Below the pieces are notes generated by a model. That model was not told the origin of the DNA, searched no databases, and saw only the letters and a program-made list of their open reading frames with translations. DNA of 64,000 nucleotides from Edwardsiella anguillarum ET080813 (GTDB lineage: Bacteria > Pseudomonadota > Gammaproteobacteria > Enterobacterales > Enterobacteriaceae). The position numbers and the translations under genes are program-made. Below are positions 51,701 through 60,744 of the stretch, in pieces. The stretch spans positions 1,178,001 through 1,242,000 of the forward strand of contig NZ_CP006664.1 in the NCBI RefSeq assembly GCF_000264765.2, in the 5' to 3' direction. Within the stretch, counting starts at the first letter, position 1. Every line of letters begins with the position of its first letter.

Positions 51701-53035
51701 GACAACGGTGCCATCCCCCACCTTCAGCCCTCCTTCATTGACGCCCTCGCCCTGTATAACCAGCGTTCCCTCACCGATTTTATGCAGATTATCGCCCTTC
51801 ACACCGTTGACCTGCCAGTATACGGACGCATCCTTGTCCACAATAATCCCGGCACCGCTCCAGGTGCTCCCGGTGGATGCGGTTACCCGGTAGTCATTGC
51901 GGAATGTCAGGGAGCCTGCGCCCTGTGAAACGCTGTTTTTCAGATCAATCAGCCCTGCCTGTCCCAGAAATACCAGATTCTTACCCGCGTTCAGATCGGC
52001 TCCCTGCTGCCCGTGCATGGAATATACCGAGGCTCCCTGCGTTAAGGCTCCGATCCCCCGGCTACCGTCAAAGGTCCAGGAGAGCTCGTGCCCGGCCGAA
52101 GCATCAAACCTGATCGGAGCGTCGCTGTCATCAGAAAAAACCTGTGAAATGAAAGCGCCGGGTATCAATTTCTCTATCGACGTCACCCCGCCACCGTTGG
52201 CCGCGTGCACCGCAACCAACACCCATTTTTTATTAGCCGCATCCCAGCCAAACACGGGTGAACCGCTATCTCCGGGGCGGGGGCGACTGGCCATAACGCC
52301 ATAATCATTGATATTCCCGCCCATATTCACCTGAATTCCGCTCAGGCCACCGTGCGAGTAATACGACGCAGGTAATAGCCCTCCGGTAAGATAGTTGTAT
52401 GCCCCGCTTATTTCAGTGAGAGTGCCATCGTCATCCTGAATATATTGCGTCCCTGATCCCACGCGGTAAAATACGGTGAATCGCGAGGGGTCAAGTATTT
52501 CTTCCTGTGAGGCGCCGCTGACAGCGGTGGGAGCGACTTCGGTAACCAGCTTATTGAGTCGTGGCGCGTGAAAATCGATAGAATCATGCTCGTTCCGAGC
52601 CACGATGTTGTACTGATTCTCACCATTACCAAAGCCGACGGTCTGATATCCAGAGTTATGCTTCACGCTTACGATATATTGGGGGTTAATCAGTGTCGCA
52701 ACCCCGATGCCCGAATCCACCGAACTGAAGTCCAGCATCGGTGTCTTATTCAGCGTCGCAATCTGCTCACCTTTTTTATTATAGATAGAGATATTGGTGG
52801 CTCCGGGTTTAAAGGCACCCTTATTTTCTGCAAAATCACGGTATTGCTGATAACCAATATTCGAACTAACAATAGAGGCCTCCACCAGGCTACTAGATCC
52901 CAGCAGAGATAATAATAACGCAGCGTTCAGGGGAGATCTCCCGGCGATCTGGCAGACACACTTCCTGGCAAATTCGGGAACGGCAATAAATCCACGGGCA
53001 ACGGTGCTATAGCGGAGAGAGTAGATTCGGTTCAT
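48731..53035 (-). CDS. Serine-protease autotransporter (peptidase S6, SPATE/IgA1 protease-like)
   Basis: 1434 residues from ATG 53035. A long extended signal (MNRIYSLRYSTVARGFIAVP, processed near residue 53, LVEA/SIVSS) is typical of large autotransporters. Residues about 54-310 are an S6 protease domain: His126 in YIVSVKHNSG, Asp in NEHDSIDFHAPRL (about 151-154), nucleophile Ser258 in RPGDSGSPVFGWD. A long beta-helix passenger follows. Then come 19 perfect-length nine-residue Gly/Ser repeats, and a C-terminal barrel ending GGLGIRYSF. It is secreted to or beyond the outer membrane and probably cleaves host or competitor proteins; the substrate is unknown. The repeat tract makes it longer than common SPATEs (about 1300 residues). 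Confidence 0.92.
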   Translation of the reverse strand: MNRIYSLRYSTVARGFIAVPEFARKCVCQIAGRSPLNAALLLSLLGSSSLVEASIVSSNIGYQQYRDFAENKGAFKPGATNISIYNKKGEQIATLNKTPMLDFSSVDSGIGVATLINPQYIVSVKHNSGYQTVGFGNGENQYNIVARNEHDSIDFHAPRLNKLVTEVAPTAVSGASQEEILDPSRFTVFYRVGSGTQYIQDDDGTLTEISGAYNYLTGGLLPASYYSHGGLSGIQVNMGGNINDYGVMASRPRPGDSGSPVFGWDAANKKWVLVAVHAANGGGVTSIEKLIPGAFISQVFSDDSDAPIRFDASAGHELSWTFDGSRGIGALTQGASVYSMHGQQGADLNAGKNLVFLGQAGLIDLKNSVSQGAGSLTFRNDYRVTASTGSTWSGAGIIVDKDASVYWQVNGVKGDNLHKIGEGTLVIQGEGVNEGGLKVGDGTVVLQQQTDKDGRVQAFDSVNIASGRPTVVLSDNRQVQPDNISWGYHGGTLDINGNSLTFHRLRAADYGAVLANNAEVRATVAMDYTLSPGNVALNSWSGSRQGTVGSLYEYRNPYANTTDYFILKTNSYGYFPTDQRSSDTWEYLGNNLVDAQKQVAERENAQGYLYHGQLKGNLNVSNVVAPGSSGKLVLDGSADISGSFTQENGRLTLQGHPVIHAYNDRAIADKLAATGDTSVRTQPTSFDQEDWENRSFTLGRLVLKNTDFGLGRNATLNTAIDASNSVVTLGDDRVFIDQKDGAGTDFRLSEGISAARNQAERSVFNGSAALSGNSQLNIVNALFNGDITGYSGTHVQLAQGGIWNMTQDSSLDVLQSRDGVLSLVTARWKPKTLTVNTLDASNLRIGLGVNTSDNASDRIDILNQAKGEHNILDMSYLFDQTVQLTNDLTLASAPAGTSHGYFSFASLNRGFTVYTPDTQIVEKDGRVQWQLKHSAILESADSATTPAGDGSNGASGSAGNGAGGSSSGNGVGDPPSGSGAGGSSSGNGAGGSSSGSGAGGSSSGNGAGGSSSGNGAGGSSSGNGAGGSSSGSGTGGSSSGSGAGGSSSVSGAGGSSSGNGAGGSSSGSGAGGSSSGNGAGGSSSGSGAGGSSSGSGAGGSSSGSGAGGSSSGSGAGDPPSGSGAGGSSSGNISTPVNGEHLFRKEDNTALLKKARSMFAAREYILSDHVDHWEQIIDYTDAQSGAWAMTGYSHGGYDAYSVRQNGLDFGFRKHGDSGEFWGTAVELYDGNSSATGFRDDYRVWGVSLFAGQTLASGLFVDGSAGYRQLSETFSVQGDLNDLSGNVKSHIATAGARIGWRIDLKDADIAITPSVSVNGARIDGNYLQGNGRSAELHAGGALWLKAGVMVEKDFGILSIKSGLSRNITLNEMPGITLTDNWRARHYNAERADRYTASVGLDGRVTEKLHVQLTLNSSFDGDFKTDGEGGLGIRYSF
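49646..50158 (-). repeat. Tandem array of 19 x 27-bp units (Gly/Ser linker)
   Basis: Exactly 19 in-frame units of nine residues, consensus (S/N)GAGGSSSG. Variants are DPP in place of GSS in units 2 and 18, GTG in unit 9 and a Val in unit 10. The array lies between the passenger and the barrel domain of the protease autotransporter. Unit length is a multiple of three, so slipped-strand changes would alter linker length without breaking the frame. Long open frames on the opposite strand through this tract are by-products of the repeat. Confidence 0.95.
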
Positions 53036-55003
53036 ACTATGTATCCATAAAATAACGTCAATCAAGTCATCAGGCGTAATTCACAGCGACAGTCCAGCAG
53101 GGCGACCAGACTGATTGTTAACTCGCCACAATGTGGGATTACAGACTAATCCAAGCCATAACATGAATGTCCAGCACATATCCCAATAAAATAAAATCGG
53201 CTGAGGACAATAAAACCATGACAAATCCGCTTGCCGGAAATTCGCATCAGGGTAAATAATCACTCCCGGCACTTTTGCAGGCTTCGGATGCATTCCTCCG
53301 ATGTCTAGCTATTTAACGATGAACCGGAGCAATAGTGGTTATATTGCTATCGCTCTATCTTTTCCTGCGCATCTTGCCGGGGGAGTCTCCAGGCACATTC
53401 ACTCCCCATCTCGAACTCAGCGATTCAATAACGCGATCAGCACATTCTCCGCAGGCTTAACCGCCCACGAGAAGCCCATGACCATACCGTTTTCGCCGGC
53501 CCTGGGTTCCTGGACCTTAAAAATAAATCTGCGGCCATTGTCCATCTACAGCCATTAGAGAACCCGCACTCTTAGCGGCTTCAGACGTTCATCCGCGTTC
53601 ACAAGGTAACGCTGGCGGCCTGGCACGACACACCAGACCACGTCTCCCTCCGGCAAAACGCAGCCTCAGAAATCGCCCTCTTCGCCAGACCGCTGTTCCC
53701 GCCTGCCGGTTTTCGCCTGCTTCAGGGAAAACGCCGTCCGTTACTCGGTATAACGTGGCATGTTGATGCCAGATAACGTTACTTTTCACCAGGGGGAAGA
53801 AAGATCGCGTGCTTTACTTTACACAGGTATTGAACCGCGGGGGAGACCCGAACATAAGATTCAGACGAAATCCATTTCTAATCCATGTTGCAGCGCAAAT
53901 ATAACGCTTTAATGAATATCCGCTATTCAGGTGCGTTATTTATCACGACATAAGGTTGAGCTCATATCCTCCATTAATCCGATCCCTGACCGACATAATA
54001 TTTGAAGACGATTTATACCCGTTACCGCCAACAAACGGGTTAGATGAAAATAACGCCTCCGTCTTCCGGGGGTAGACTGTCTGCGTCATACCGCATTCCC
54101 GGATAAAGGTCAGCCACGCCTCCCGCTGGCCACGGGTGAGCTTCACAGACTGACTCCCCGGACTGCGTGTTAAAGCCATTAGCTGGCCCAACATAGAGAA
54201 TACCGGCAGCTATAGCCGCGATCGACCGGACCGACCTCCTGCCGCAGGCATCTCCCCCTAAGCCGCTCCGGTACCCGCGCCCCCTGCGCACCTCTGCCTG
54301 TCGCTACGCCGCACATATCCACGACGGATATCGCCCCCGGCCGGCAAGAGGTACTGCGCTCAGGGCCGAGAGCGTCATGTCATCACCGTCCCCGACGCCG
54401 CGATTCGCCCCCGCGTACGGGTACTCAGTCTCACCGCCGGAGAGGCTCGCCCGCGGAATGGCGCTGCGCCGGTCAGACAAAGCTCGCCGCAGCCGGAAAC
54501 GCCAAACAAAAGAATATCCGCAGAGGCCATATCTCTATACGGCCGACAATAGGCATAGCACGAATAAAAATATCAGCCGCGCGAAAATAATATCAATGAT
54601 ATCCCGATTTTGACCACGGGTTAAAACGGTTATAAATAGCCCGCCGCAGGCTGTATCGCTCAGCTATGCCACGCCATGGCTCGCCTGAGCACAGTACCTC
54701 AAATACGATACTCTACCTGCCTGTCCATGGCGTTGCGGACTCTGCCGACGGTCAAGGCTGAATGAAAATCCATGCGTCATCGAGAGGATCGCAGCGAACC
54801 ATAGTTCAATATATTGTGGAAATGGCGATGACTATAGCGCTAGTGCATAAGAAGCACAGCCTAGATACGTAGAACTTTTCTACCTTAACAGCAAATTACG
54901 CCACAAAAATGCTTCAGAGATAATGCCTGGATCAACTTTGTATACTCTTTGTTGTCATATGTACTGGTATTAATGACTGACACTACAAGAAAAGGGGTTT
55001 ACT
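53036..55003. other. Gene-poor accessory stretch
   Basis: Nearly 2 kb without a convincing gene. Short open frames (53301-53558 +, 53589-53789 -, 53943-54194 -, 54377-54613 +) lack good start sites and familiar motifs. The minus-strand frame ending at 53943 (MALTRSPGSQSVKLTRGQRE) is the most protein-like and may be a gene fragment. The left end should hold the protease autotransporter promoter. The AT-rich stretch 54880-54995 should hold the amidase promoter. Confidence 0.4.
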
Positions 55004-55774
55004 ATGTATCTGATTGATTATAATAGTTATCGCTCGGTAAAAGGCTTCAGTCGTCGCGTTCGATTCCTGGTCATGCATTACACTGCTATTGATTTTAAGG
55101 CGTCAGTTACCGCGTTGACCGGATCTTCTGTAAGCGCCCACTATCTTATCCCTGACCCTTCAGAAAAAACATATATTGATGCCGGCTTTAAGGATATGCG
55201 TATTTTCAACCTGGTTGATGAAAATGAGCGTGCCTGGCATGCAGGCGTCAGCTCATGGTCAGGGCGTAGCAATCTAAACGACACGGCCATCGGTATAGAG
55301 ACAGTCAATCTAGCCACTGAAAACAATAATATATTTATTTTCCCGCCTTATAATCCAGAGCAAATTGAAGCCATTAAAGCGCTGGCAACTAATATCCTAC
55401 AGCGCTATCCCGATATTACACCTACGAATGTTGTCGGTCACAGTGATATCGCCCCGGGGAGAAAAAGCGATCCAGGGGCGGCTTTCCCGTGGAAAGCGCT
55501 GTACGATGCAGGTATCGGCGCATGGTATCAGGAGTCGACTATGCAGAACTACCTGGCACAGTTCAGCCGAACTCAGCCAGCGAAAGCAGATATCATCGCC
55601 AAGTTAAAGACATACGGGTATGACACTTCAGATGCTGGAACAGACAACGGATACAAGAATTTAATCCGTGCATTTCAGCTTCACTTCCGACAAAAAAATT
55701 ATGACGGGATCGCTGATGCTGAAACAGCAGCAATCCTCTATGCGTTAGTGGATAAATATTTCCCGGGGAAATAA
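55004..55774 (+). CDS. N-acetylmuramoyl-L-alanine amidase with peptidoglycan-binding domain
   Basis: 256 residues of the Amidase_2 (AmpD/AmiD) family. Zinc ligands fit His25 (FLVMHYTAID), His146 and Asp157 (VVGHSDIAPGRKSDPG). Substrate-site marks are AHYLI, RAWHAG and IGIETVN. A peptidoglycan-binding domain covers about residues 190-250 (KLKTYGYDTS, LIRAFQLHFRQKNYDGIADA). Unlike AmiD, it has no signal peptide or lipobox: the start ATG follows a strong AAGGGG site and no upstream in-frame start fits. It could be a recycling enzyme, an endolysin or a type VI effector. It is followed 65 bases later by an exported chorismate mutase. Confidence 0.9.
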   Translation: MYLIDYNSYRSVKGFSRRVRFLVMHYTAIDFKASVTALTGSSVSAHYLIPDPSEKTYIDAGFKDMRIFNLVDENERAWHAGVSSWSGRSNLNDTAIGIETVNLATENNNIFIFPPYNPEQIEAIKALATNILQRYPDITPTNVVGHSDIAPGRKSDPGAAFPWKALYDAGIGAWYQESTMQNYLAQFSRTQPAKADIIAKLKTYGYDTSDAGTDNGYKNLIRAFQLHFRQKNYDGIADAETAAILYALVDKYFPGK

Positions 55775-55839
55775 TGCAATACGCAGATTGACATTAACTG
55801 CACCTGCAAACCGGCTTGTTAAAATAGAGGGGATGTTAA

Positions 55840-56409
55840 GTGGGTCGTAAAATAACAGGAAAATTACTTATTTTAGCTTGGCTATTCTCCTCTACGACAG
55901 GATTGGCGAGGTCGATACCAAGCGAAGATATCGCTTCATTAATTAATCAGCGTTTGTCTTACATGAAAGACGTTGCTGGGTACAAAGCGAACCATCATCT
56001 GGCGATTGAAGATTTACCTCAGGAAGCCAAAGTATTAGCAAACGCGATGCGCGAGGCCGCGACGTTAGGATTGGATGGTGAATCAGTAAAGCCCTTCATA
56101 CAGGCACAAATGGATACGGCTAAAGCGATTCAATATCGCTATCGCGCTGACTGGCTATCGATGCCGGAAAAGGGTTGGCAACCTGAGTCCTTGGAGCAGG
56201 TAAGAGCCAAAATCAGTATGTTAAACACCACTATTCTTACCGATATCAGGACACAGTTAACGGCGGGCGATCCGTTGACTGACAAAGCCGCTTTTATGAA
56301 AAGGCTTAATCAAACCAACTTAAGAGACAGTGATAAAGAGCACCTGTGGTATTCATTGAAAAAAATTACTTTAAAGAAATATCCAGACCCTGTAAATCAT
56401 ACAGTGTAA
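55840..56409 (+). CDS. Exported chorismate mutase (AroQ gamma type)
   Basis: 189 residues from GTG 55840 (GAGGGGA upstream). The signal peptide (KLLILAWLFSSTTGLARS) is cleaved near residue 25. The helical chorismate-mutase domain shows INQRLSYMKDVAGYKANHHL, IEDLPQEAKVLANAMREA and MDTAKAIQYRYRADWL, characteristic of the secreted *AroQ class. It converts chorismate to prephenate in the periplasm or outside the cell, where the purpose is unclear; secreted forms occur in several pathogens. It is terminated by a 12-bp hairpin. Confidence 0.9.
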   Translation: MGRKITGKLLILAWLFSSTTGLARSIPSEDIASLINQRLSYMKDVAGYKANHHLAIEDLPQEAKVLANAMREAATLGLDGESVKPFIQAQMDTAKAIQYRYRADWLSMPEKGWQPESLEQVRAKISMLNTTILTDIRTQLTAGDPLTDKAAFMKRLNQTNLRDSDKEHLWYSLKKITLKKYPDPVNHTV

Positions 56410-56417
56410 CGGCCACT

Positions 56418-56453
56418 GAGCTCAGGTGATCGCGCAGGCGGTCACCTGAGCTC
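56418..56453 (+). terminator. Hairpin after the chorismate mutase gene
   Basis: Perfect 12-bp stem GAGCTCAGGTGA/TCACCTGAGCTC with a 12-base loop, 8 bases after the stop. There is only an A/T-mixed stretch after it, so it is a moderate terminator. Confidence 0.6.
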
Positions 56454-56454
56454 G

Positions 56455-57060
56455 ATAATAAAACGCCCTCTCGCCAGCCGATAGCCCTAGCGCGACATAA
56501 TCCATGTTCTCGATGCTGCCAGTACCACCGGTGATCCCCCCTGCGCACCGAGTCATCTGCCGGGAACACTCTGCGTTTCTTGGTATCCACAAGGATAATG
56601 CTGTTCAGTAATTCGACGGTATTGATCGCGTAGATAGCTTTGCGGATATCGGGTGGATAGCCGACAGGCCTGTCAAGATTTTCCCTGTAGATACGTCAAC
56701 CGTTGCAGATTGGCGAACATTTGTCATCCCAGACCTCTGCGAGCCGGAACCGAACCATCAAGGCTACGATGGCTGCCGGAGCCTAAAGCCCGTCGGTGAC
56801 AGCCTTGCCGTCTCTCCAATCACGTATTTCTGGCAGTTACGCGCTATAGAGATGATATACAGCGGGATATGAATGTATGGATAGATGCTGTTGATTGCAT
56901 CCGGGAAATCTTTCAGACCATCCACGCAGGTCATAAAGGCCACAAGTTTTAAACGCCTCTAACCAGCCACATCTCAGCACTGTTTTCCGGCCTCCGGTGT
57001 ATATATCCCGCACCAGGCAGATGAAAATCTCTCACTTTTCACTGCGCTAATTTTTATCCA
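56455..57060 (-). pseudogene. IS256-family transposase remnant (copy 2), frameshifted
   Basis: On the minus strand, pieces in different frames read MTCVDGLKDFPDAINSIYPY, IHIPLYIISIARNCQKYVIG and, later, GYPPDIRKAIYAINTVELLN, TKKRRVFPADDSV. These are successive conserved blocks of IS256-type transposases (CVDGLKGFPEAI...YP....Q.CIIH..RNS.KYV; IYTTNAIESLN; R..FP.D). Frameshifts and stops separate the blocks, so the gene is dead. It lies in the opposite orientation to the remnant at 48.4 kb. Confidence 0.85.
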
Positions 57061-57563
57061 GGGTCAGTCCGATTCAGGAAGATCCCTCACCGAGGGTTAA
57101 ACGTTAAAAACATATAAACATCAAACCAGTTTATGCCGCAACTTTAACAATACATTTTCATTTTCGGGTGTGTTTTTATTTTTCATTTCACCAACGTTAC
57201 CGTGACAATAATGTGAATAGAATGTAATACTTCCTTTCCCTTTAATAAAAACTATTGTCGTGATAAAATTATTCATATTACAAAAAGAAGTAACCGTTCG
57301 TTACTTTATATAATCGAATAGTCTATCCGTAATTGATAGTTAAACCCAACCCCGTATCGGTTGTCCCCCGTGAATTAAGATACAGAGCAGATGAGTGACT
57401 TTGTATAAAATCTCATCGAGACATGGAGCAACTTTATACAAAGCGTAATAAATCGGGGCTACCCATATCTGCAGCACTAAAAACAATAAATTTAGCTTAG
57501 CGAGCTTTTTCATATGCTGAAAGACTCTATTTGGTGTGGTTAAAATGCAAAAGGAAACACGTT
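57061..57563. other. AT-rich intergenic stretch
   Basis: About 500 bases, strongly AT-rich from 57110. No gene is seen. It probably includes the promoter of the following membrane-protein gene; AGGAAAC just before 57564 is its ribosome-binding site. Confidence 0.4.
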
Positions 57564-58118
57564 ATGTTCAATTTCAATAAATCAGATATAAATGCCCTGA
57601 GCCTGATCATCGTCCCGCTCATTTTATCAGCGCTGGGTGCCTGGATTAATCCAGCGATCATCGGGCCTGCCAGCATCGGGAGCTGCATTTTCTATATTTA
57701 CGCCGACCGTAAGCAGCGCAAACAGGCCGGGGTGAACTCACCCTCATTCTGGTGGTGGCTGTTATCACCGGTCTATCTGTGGAAACGTGACACCCTGGAC
57801 AGCCGAGCCAAACATCCCCTGTTTCTGCTCTGGTGCGTATCCGTTGTGGTTATGGTGCTGATCAGCCTAGCGGCGGATGCGAAAGAATCTAACCAACTGG
57901 TAAAAACACGCACCTGCGAACTGGTGACCGAAATCATGCACGATAACCGCATTCAGGGATCCTGTGTTAAGACCATGGAGTTGAATCGTGTAGAAGGTAC
58001 TGAGTTCTATCGCGGTACAGTATTGATCACTAACGGTAACGAGGTGCCCGTCACCACCAACATGCAGAAGGATGGGAACATCTACGTGCGTATCACCGAT
58101 ACTTCTACTTTGCGTTAA
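57564..58118 (+). CDS. Uncharacterised inner-membrane protein
   Basis: 184 residues from ATG 57564, chosen for AGGAAAC upstream; an ATG at 57531 lacks one. Three or four hydrophobic segments lie in the first 105 residues (LSLIIVPLILSALGAWINPA, IIGPASIGSCIFYIYA, FWWWLLSPVYLW, LFLLWCVSVVVMVLISLAA). A soluble C-terminal domain with two cysteines (TCELVTEIMHDN, GSCVKTMELN) follows and is predicted periplasmic. The family is not recognised. It lies between the IS256 remnant and the P4-like satellite, so it may be cargo of either. A weak terminator follows. Confidence 0.75.
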   Translation: MFNFNKSDINALSLIIVPLILSALGAWINPAIIGPASIGSCIFYIYADRKQRKQAGVNSPSFWWWLLSPVYLWKRDTLDSRAKHPLFLLWCVSVVVMVLISLAADAKESNQLVKTRTCELVTEIMHDNRIQGSCVKTMELNRVEGTEFYRGTVLITNGNEVPVTTNMQKDGNIYVRITDTSTLR

Positions 58119-58126
58119 ACAATCAC

Positions 58127-58158
58127 GATGGCTGAAGGAGGTCGTGCCTTCGGCCATC
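58127..58158 (+). terminator. Hairpin after the membrane-protein gene
   Basis: 12-bp stem GATGGCTGAAGG/CCTTCGGCCATC (one G-T wobble) with an 8-base loop, 8 bases after the stop. A TATTTTTA stretch follows about 12 bases later. Confidence 0.6.
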
Positions 58159-58714
58159 TCCCACCCGGCTATTTTTATATTGACTGATTCGATACGCCGC
58201 GCATAGAACGCATGTTTACTACCTACTCAAATAATACGATAACGGTATCGACCTCCCCACGATGTAGCCCGGGTAACGTCCAAAAGCTGTGCCGGTAACA
58301 TCAGCCAACATCTATATTATCCCCTGTAACGATGCAAACTATTGACCATGGGAGAGCATACACATTGACAAATAATATAGAAAACTTATGTATATTCATT
58401 AATTACAGGGTACCAGACTCAAAACCCTCCTTTCGGTGGCTTGATGCGACGGATGGACTCAAAAAACAAATCAACACATTGAAAATTAAGAAAAAAGTAC
58501 ATATATGTGCCCCCATAGTTTTTTAAGTCCCTTAAGCTCACAACTGATTGGTATTCATAAGGAAATGGATATTTTTCCTTCATCGGTTAGGTTCCGACAT
58601 ACGGATCCTAACCGGGGTAATATTGAACATCAGTAAAATTCTTTTTTTCCGTATAACTGTTCACCTCGACAATTTTCTATTTCATATCATTAAGTTAAGT
58701 GGTGATGAGTTGCT
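58159..58714. other. AT-rich stretch left of the satellite origin
   Basis: No confident gene. A 64-codon frame (58332-58526, +) lacks a ribosome-binding site; its end (LKIKKKVHICAPIVF) looks random. The region is probably the left part or flank of the P4-like element. Confidence 0.35.
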
Positions 58715-58908
58715 GAAGAGTGAACAGTCGACTCTTCACCTTTGTGATTTTTGCTCGTTCTGGATCCGCCCGGTCAGGCGATGCGCAGGGTGATAAAAAG
58801 TTTTTTTAGGTTTTACTGTTCACTCTGTTCGCCTTTTATTTTTTATTAATAATTTCATTGTGATACAGGGTTCACATACGGTGAAGGGTGAACAGGGGAT
58901 TGTTCATC
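58715..58908. other. Iteron-like cluster, candidate P4-type replication origin (crr/ori)
   Basis: Several copies of GTGAACAG in both orientations: 58720-58728, 58815-58823 (reverse), 58825-58833 (reverse, one mismatch), 58868-58875 (reverse, partial), 58888-58895 and 58901-58908 (reverse, partial). The first is framed by GAAGAGT/ACTCTTC. P4 alpha protein binds repeats of the GGTGAACA type as I recall, and the cluster lies directly downstream of the alpha gene remnant, as crr does in P4. Confidence 0.55.
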
Positions 58909-58960
58909 TTGTGGCAATGGCCAGAAAGGAAAAGACCGGCTGTTGCCGGTCTGAGTTAGG

Positions 58961-60712
58961 TTATGTTGCTGTGGGTTCGTCACACTTCGACAGCCAGTCG
59001 CCGTAGCTTTCCTCTTTCAGCGACAGGTTGGTCTGGATCCCCTGCTTTATGTGTCGCTTCTCATAATTCAGGTCGCACTCTTTCAGCATCATGGGCAGCC
59101 CCAGCCCGAACATTTTCAGGCTGAGCTCGTTCCTGTATCCGTTGGCCTCCATATAGGCCAGATACGTGTGATAGAGATATTTACGGTAATTACGCGGGAT
59201 GATACTGGCATTCCCCATAAACATCCCGTTAGTCTGCGAGAGCATGTCCAGATAGCCACAAAAATCAAAGGTCGGGTCAGCATCGCACTTGATGCTGAGC
59301 GCCTCGTCGGAGTTCTGCTGCGACTGGAGCAGTGCGCGGGCTGCCATCAGGTCGCTAAACTGCTGCATAAGCTGGCGCACAATCACGGCCAGCTCGCGCG
59401 CAATTTTATCCCTGAGCTGCGGGTCGCGCTCCTCCGGGGCAATCTGCTCCGGGAAGTGAATAATCACCCGGCGATGTGACACTCCGCCGCTGCGGTCAGT
59501 GAAGCGCATCGGGTTGTTGTTCACGGCCAGAATCACCGCCGGAATATGTGTTGAGTACGGGTTCTGGTATTTCGGGTCAACCGAGACCGCATCGCCGCCG
59601 GTGATGGCCCTAAGCCCTGCGCCGTCAACGCTCCATTTTTCCTAATCAGGTAGACGTATCAGCGAGAAACCAATCAGGGATGCGCGATTGCGCGGATCTT
59701 CCAATGTATCGACGTCAGCCGAGGTGGCGTTATCCTCTCCGGCGAGCAGGGTCGCGATCTCGGCCAGAATGCTTTTCCCGCTGCCGCCCGGCCCGGTCAC
59801 TTCGAGAAAGAGCTGCCAGTCGTAGCGGTTCGCCAGCACCATAAACAGCGCGGCGAGTATCACATCGCGTTTATCGGCGCGGCCACCGGCCGCCCGGTCG
59901 AGCCAGCGCCAAAAATTCGGTGCGTGGGTCTCCAGCGTTTCGCCCTCAACCAGCGAGGTAAAATCCACGTCGCACAGCGTGCGCAGCCAGTGCAATTTGT
60001 GGTGCGGGTTGAACAGGCCGCTTTGGGTATCGAGTACCCCGTAGCGAAAGCCAATCAGACGGCGCGCCGGTGTATCCTGCTGCGGAATAATCAGCTTCAG
60101 GGTCTCCACCACCGAGGTAATTTTCCCGGACAAGAACGGGGCACGCAGGCGCTGAAACAGCCCGGCCACGTCACGGGCAAAATCGGATGACGGAATGATT
60201 TTCCATATCCCGGCCTCATAGCGTGACAGGAGCTGGCCGTTAGCATCGACGGCCAGCGCTTCGCCGTAATGCTCATGGACCCGCATCGCCTTTTCACTGG
60301 TACTCATGGCGGTAAACGCCGCCTCACTCATGGTGTTAAACGGGCTCTCCGCTATAGGGCGAGTAGCGTCATAAATCGCTTTCCGCGTGGCCTCCCCGCC
60401 TTTCTGCATAAAGGCGTCATTCCAGTCACCGAACACCGGTGGCAGGGCGACCATGCCGTCACAGGACTCTGCGGCCGCGGCGGCTTTGCTCTGGCCGTCT
60501 CCGTTCAGATCCCGGTCGGCTGCCAGCACAAGCTGACAGGCCGGGTATTTATGACGGGCAAGGCTCGCCAGAGAAAGGAGGTTCACGGAGGACTGCGCCA
60601 CCATGACGGTTTCCCCGCTCAGGTGATGCACGGTGAGCGCGCTCGCATAGCCCTCCGCTATCCACAGGCGTCTGCCACGCTGGCACCTGAGCTGATGGGG
60701 TATAACGAACAA
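58961..60712 (-). pseudogene. P4-like alpha primase-helicase, 5'-truncated and with an amber codon
   Basis: A frame of 583 codons matching P4 alpha from the Toprim region onward: RRLWIAEGYASALTVHHLSG, LVLAADRDLNGDGQSK, then the SF3-type helicase with Walker A in LEVTGPGGSGKSILAEIATL. At 59642-59644 a TAG interrupts FSLIRLPD*EKWSVDGAG; the reading continues in the same frame to TGA at 58961 (HIPAVILAVNNNPMRFTDRS). Family members have Gln there, so CAG to TAG is a single change. The zinc-binding primase N-terminus (about 200 residues) is missing upstream of about 60675. Not a working replicase unless the amber is suppressed and the N-terminus dispensable. Confidence 0.9.
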
Positions 60713-60744
60713 ATTCCCGCAGTAAAGCAGTAAAACAGAGCGCC

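Noticed and set aside
58332-58526. 64-codon + strand frame
   Set aside because: No ribosome-binding site, AT-driven composition, no family recognised; left within the gap description.
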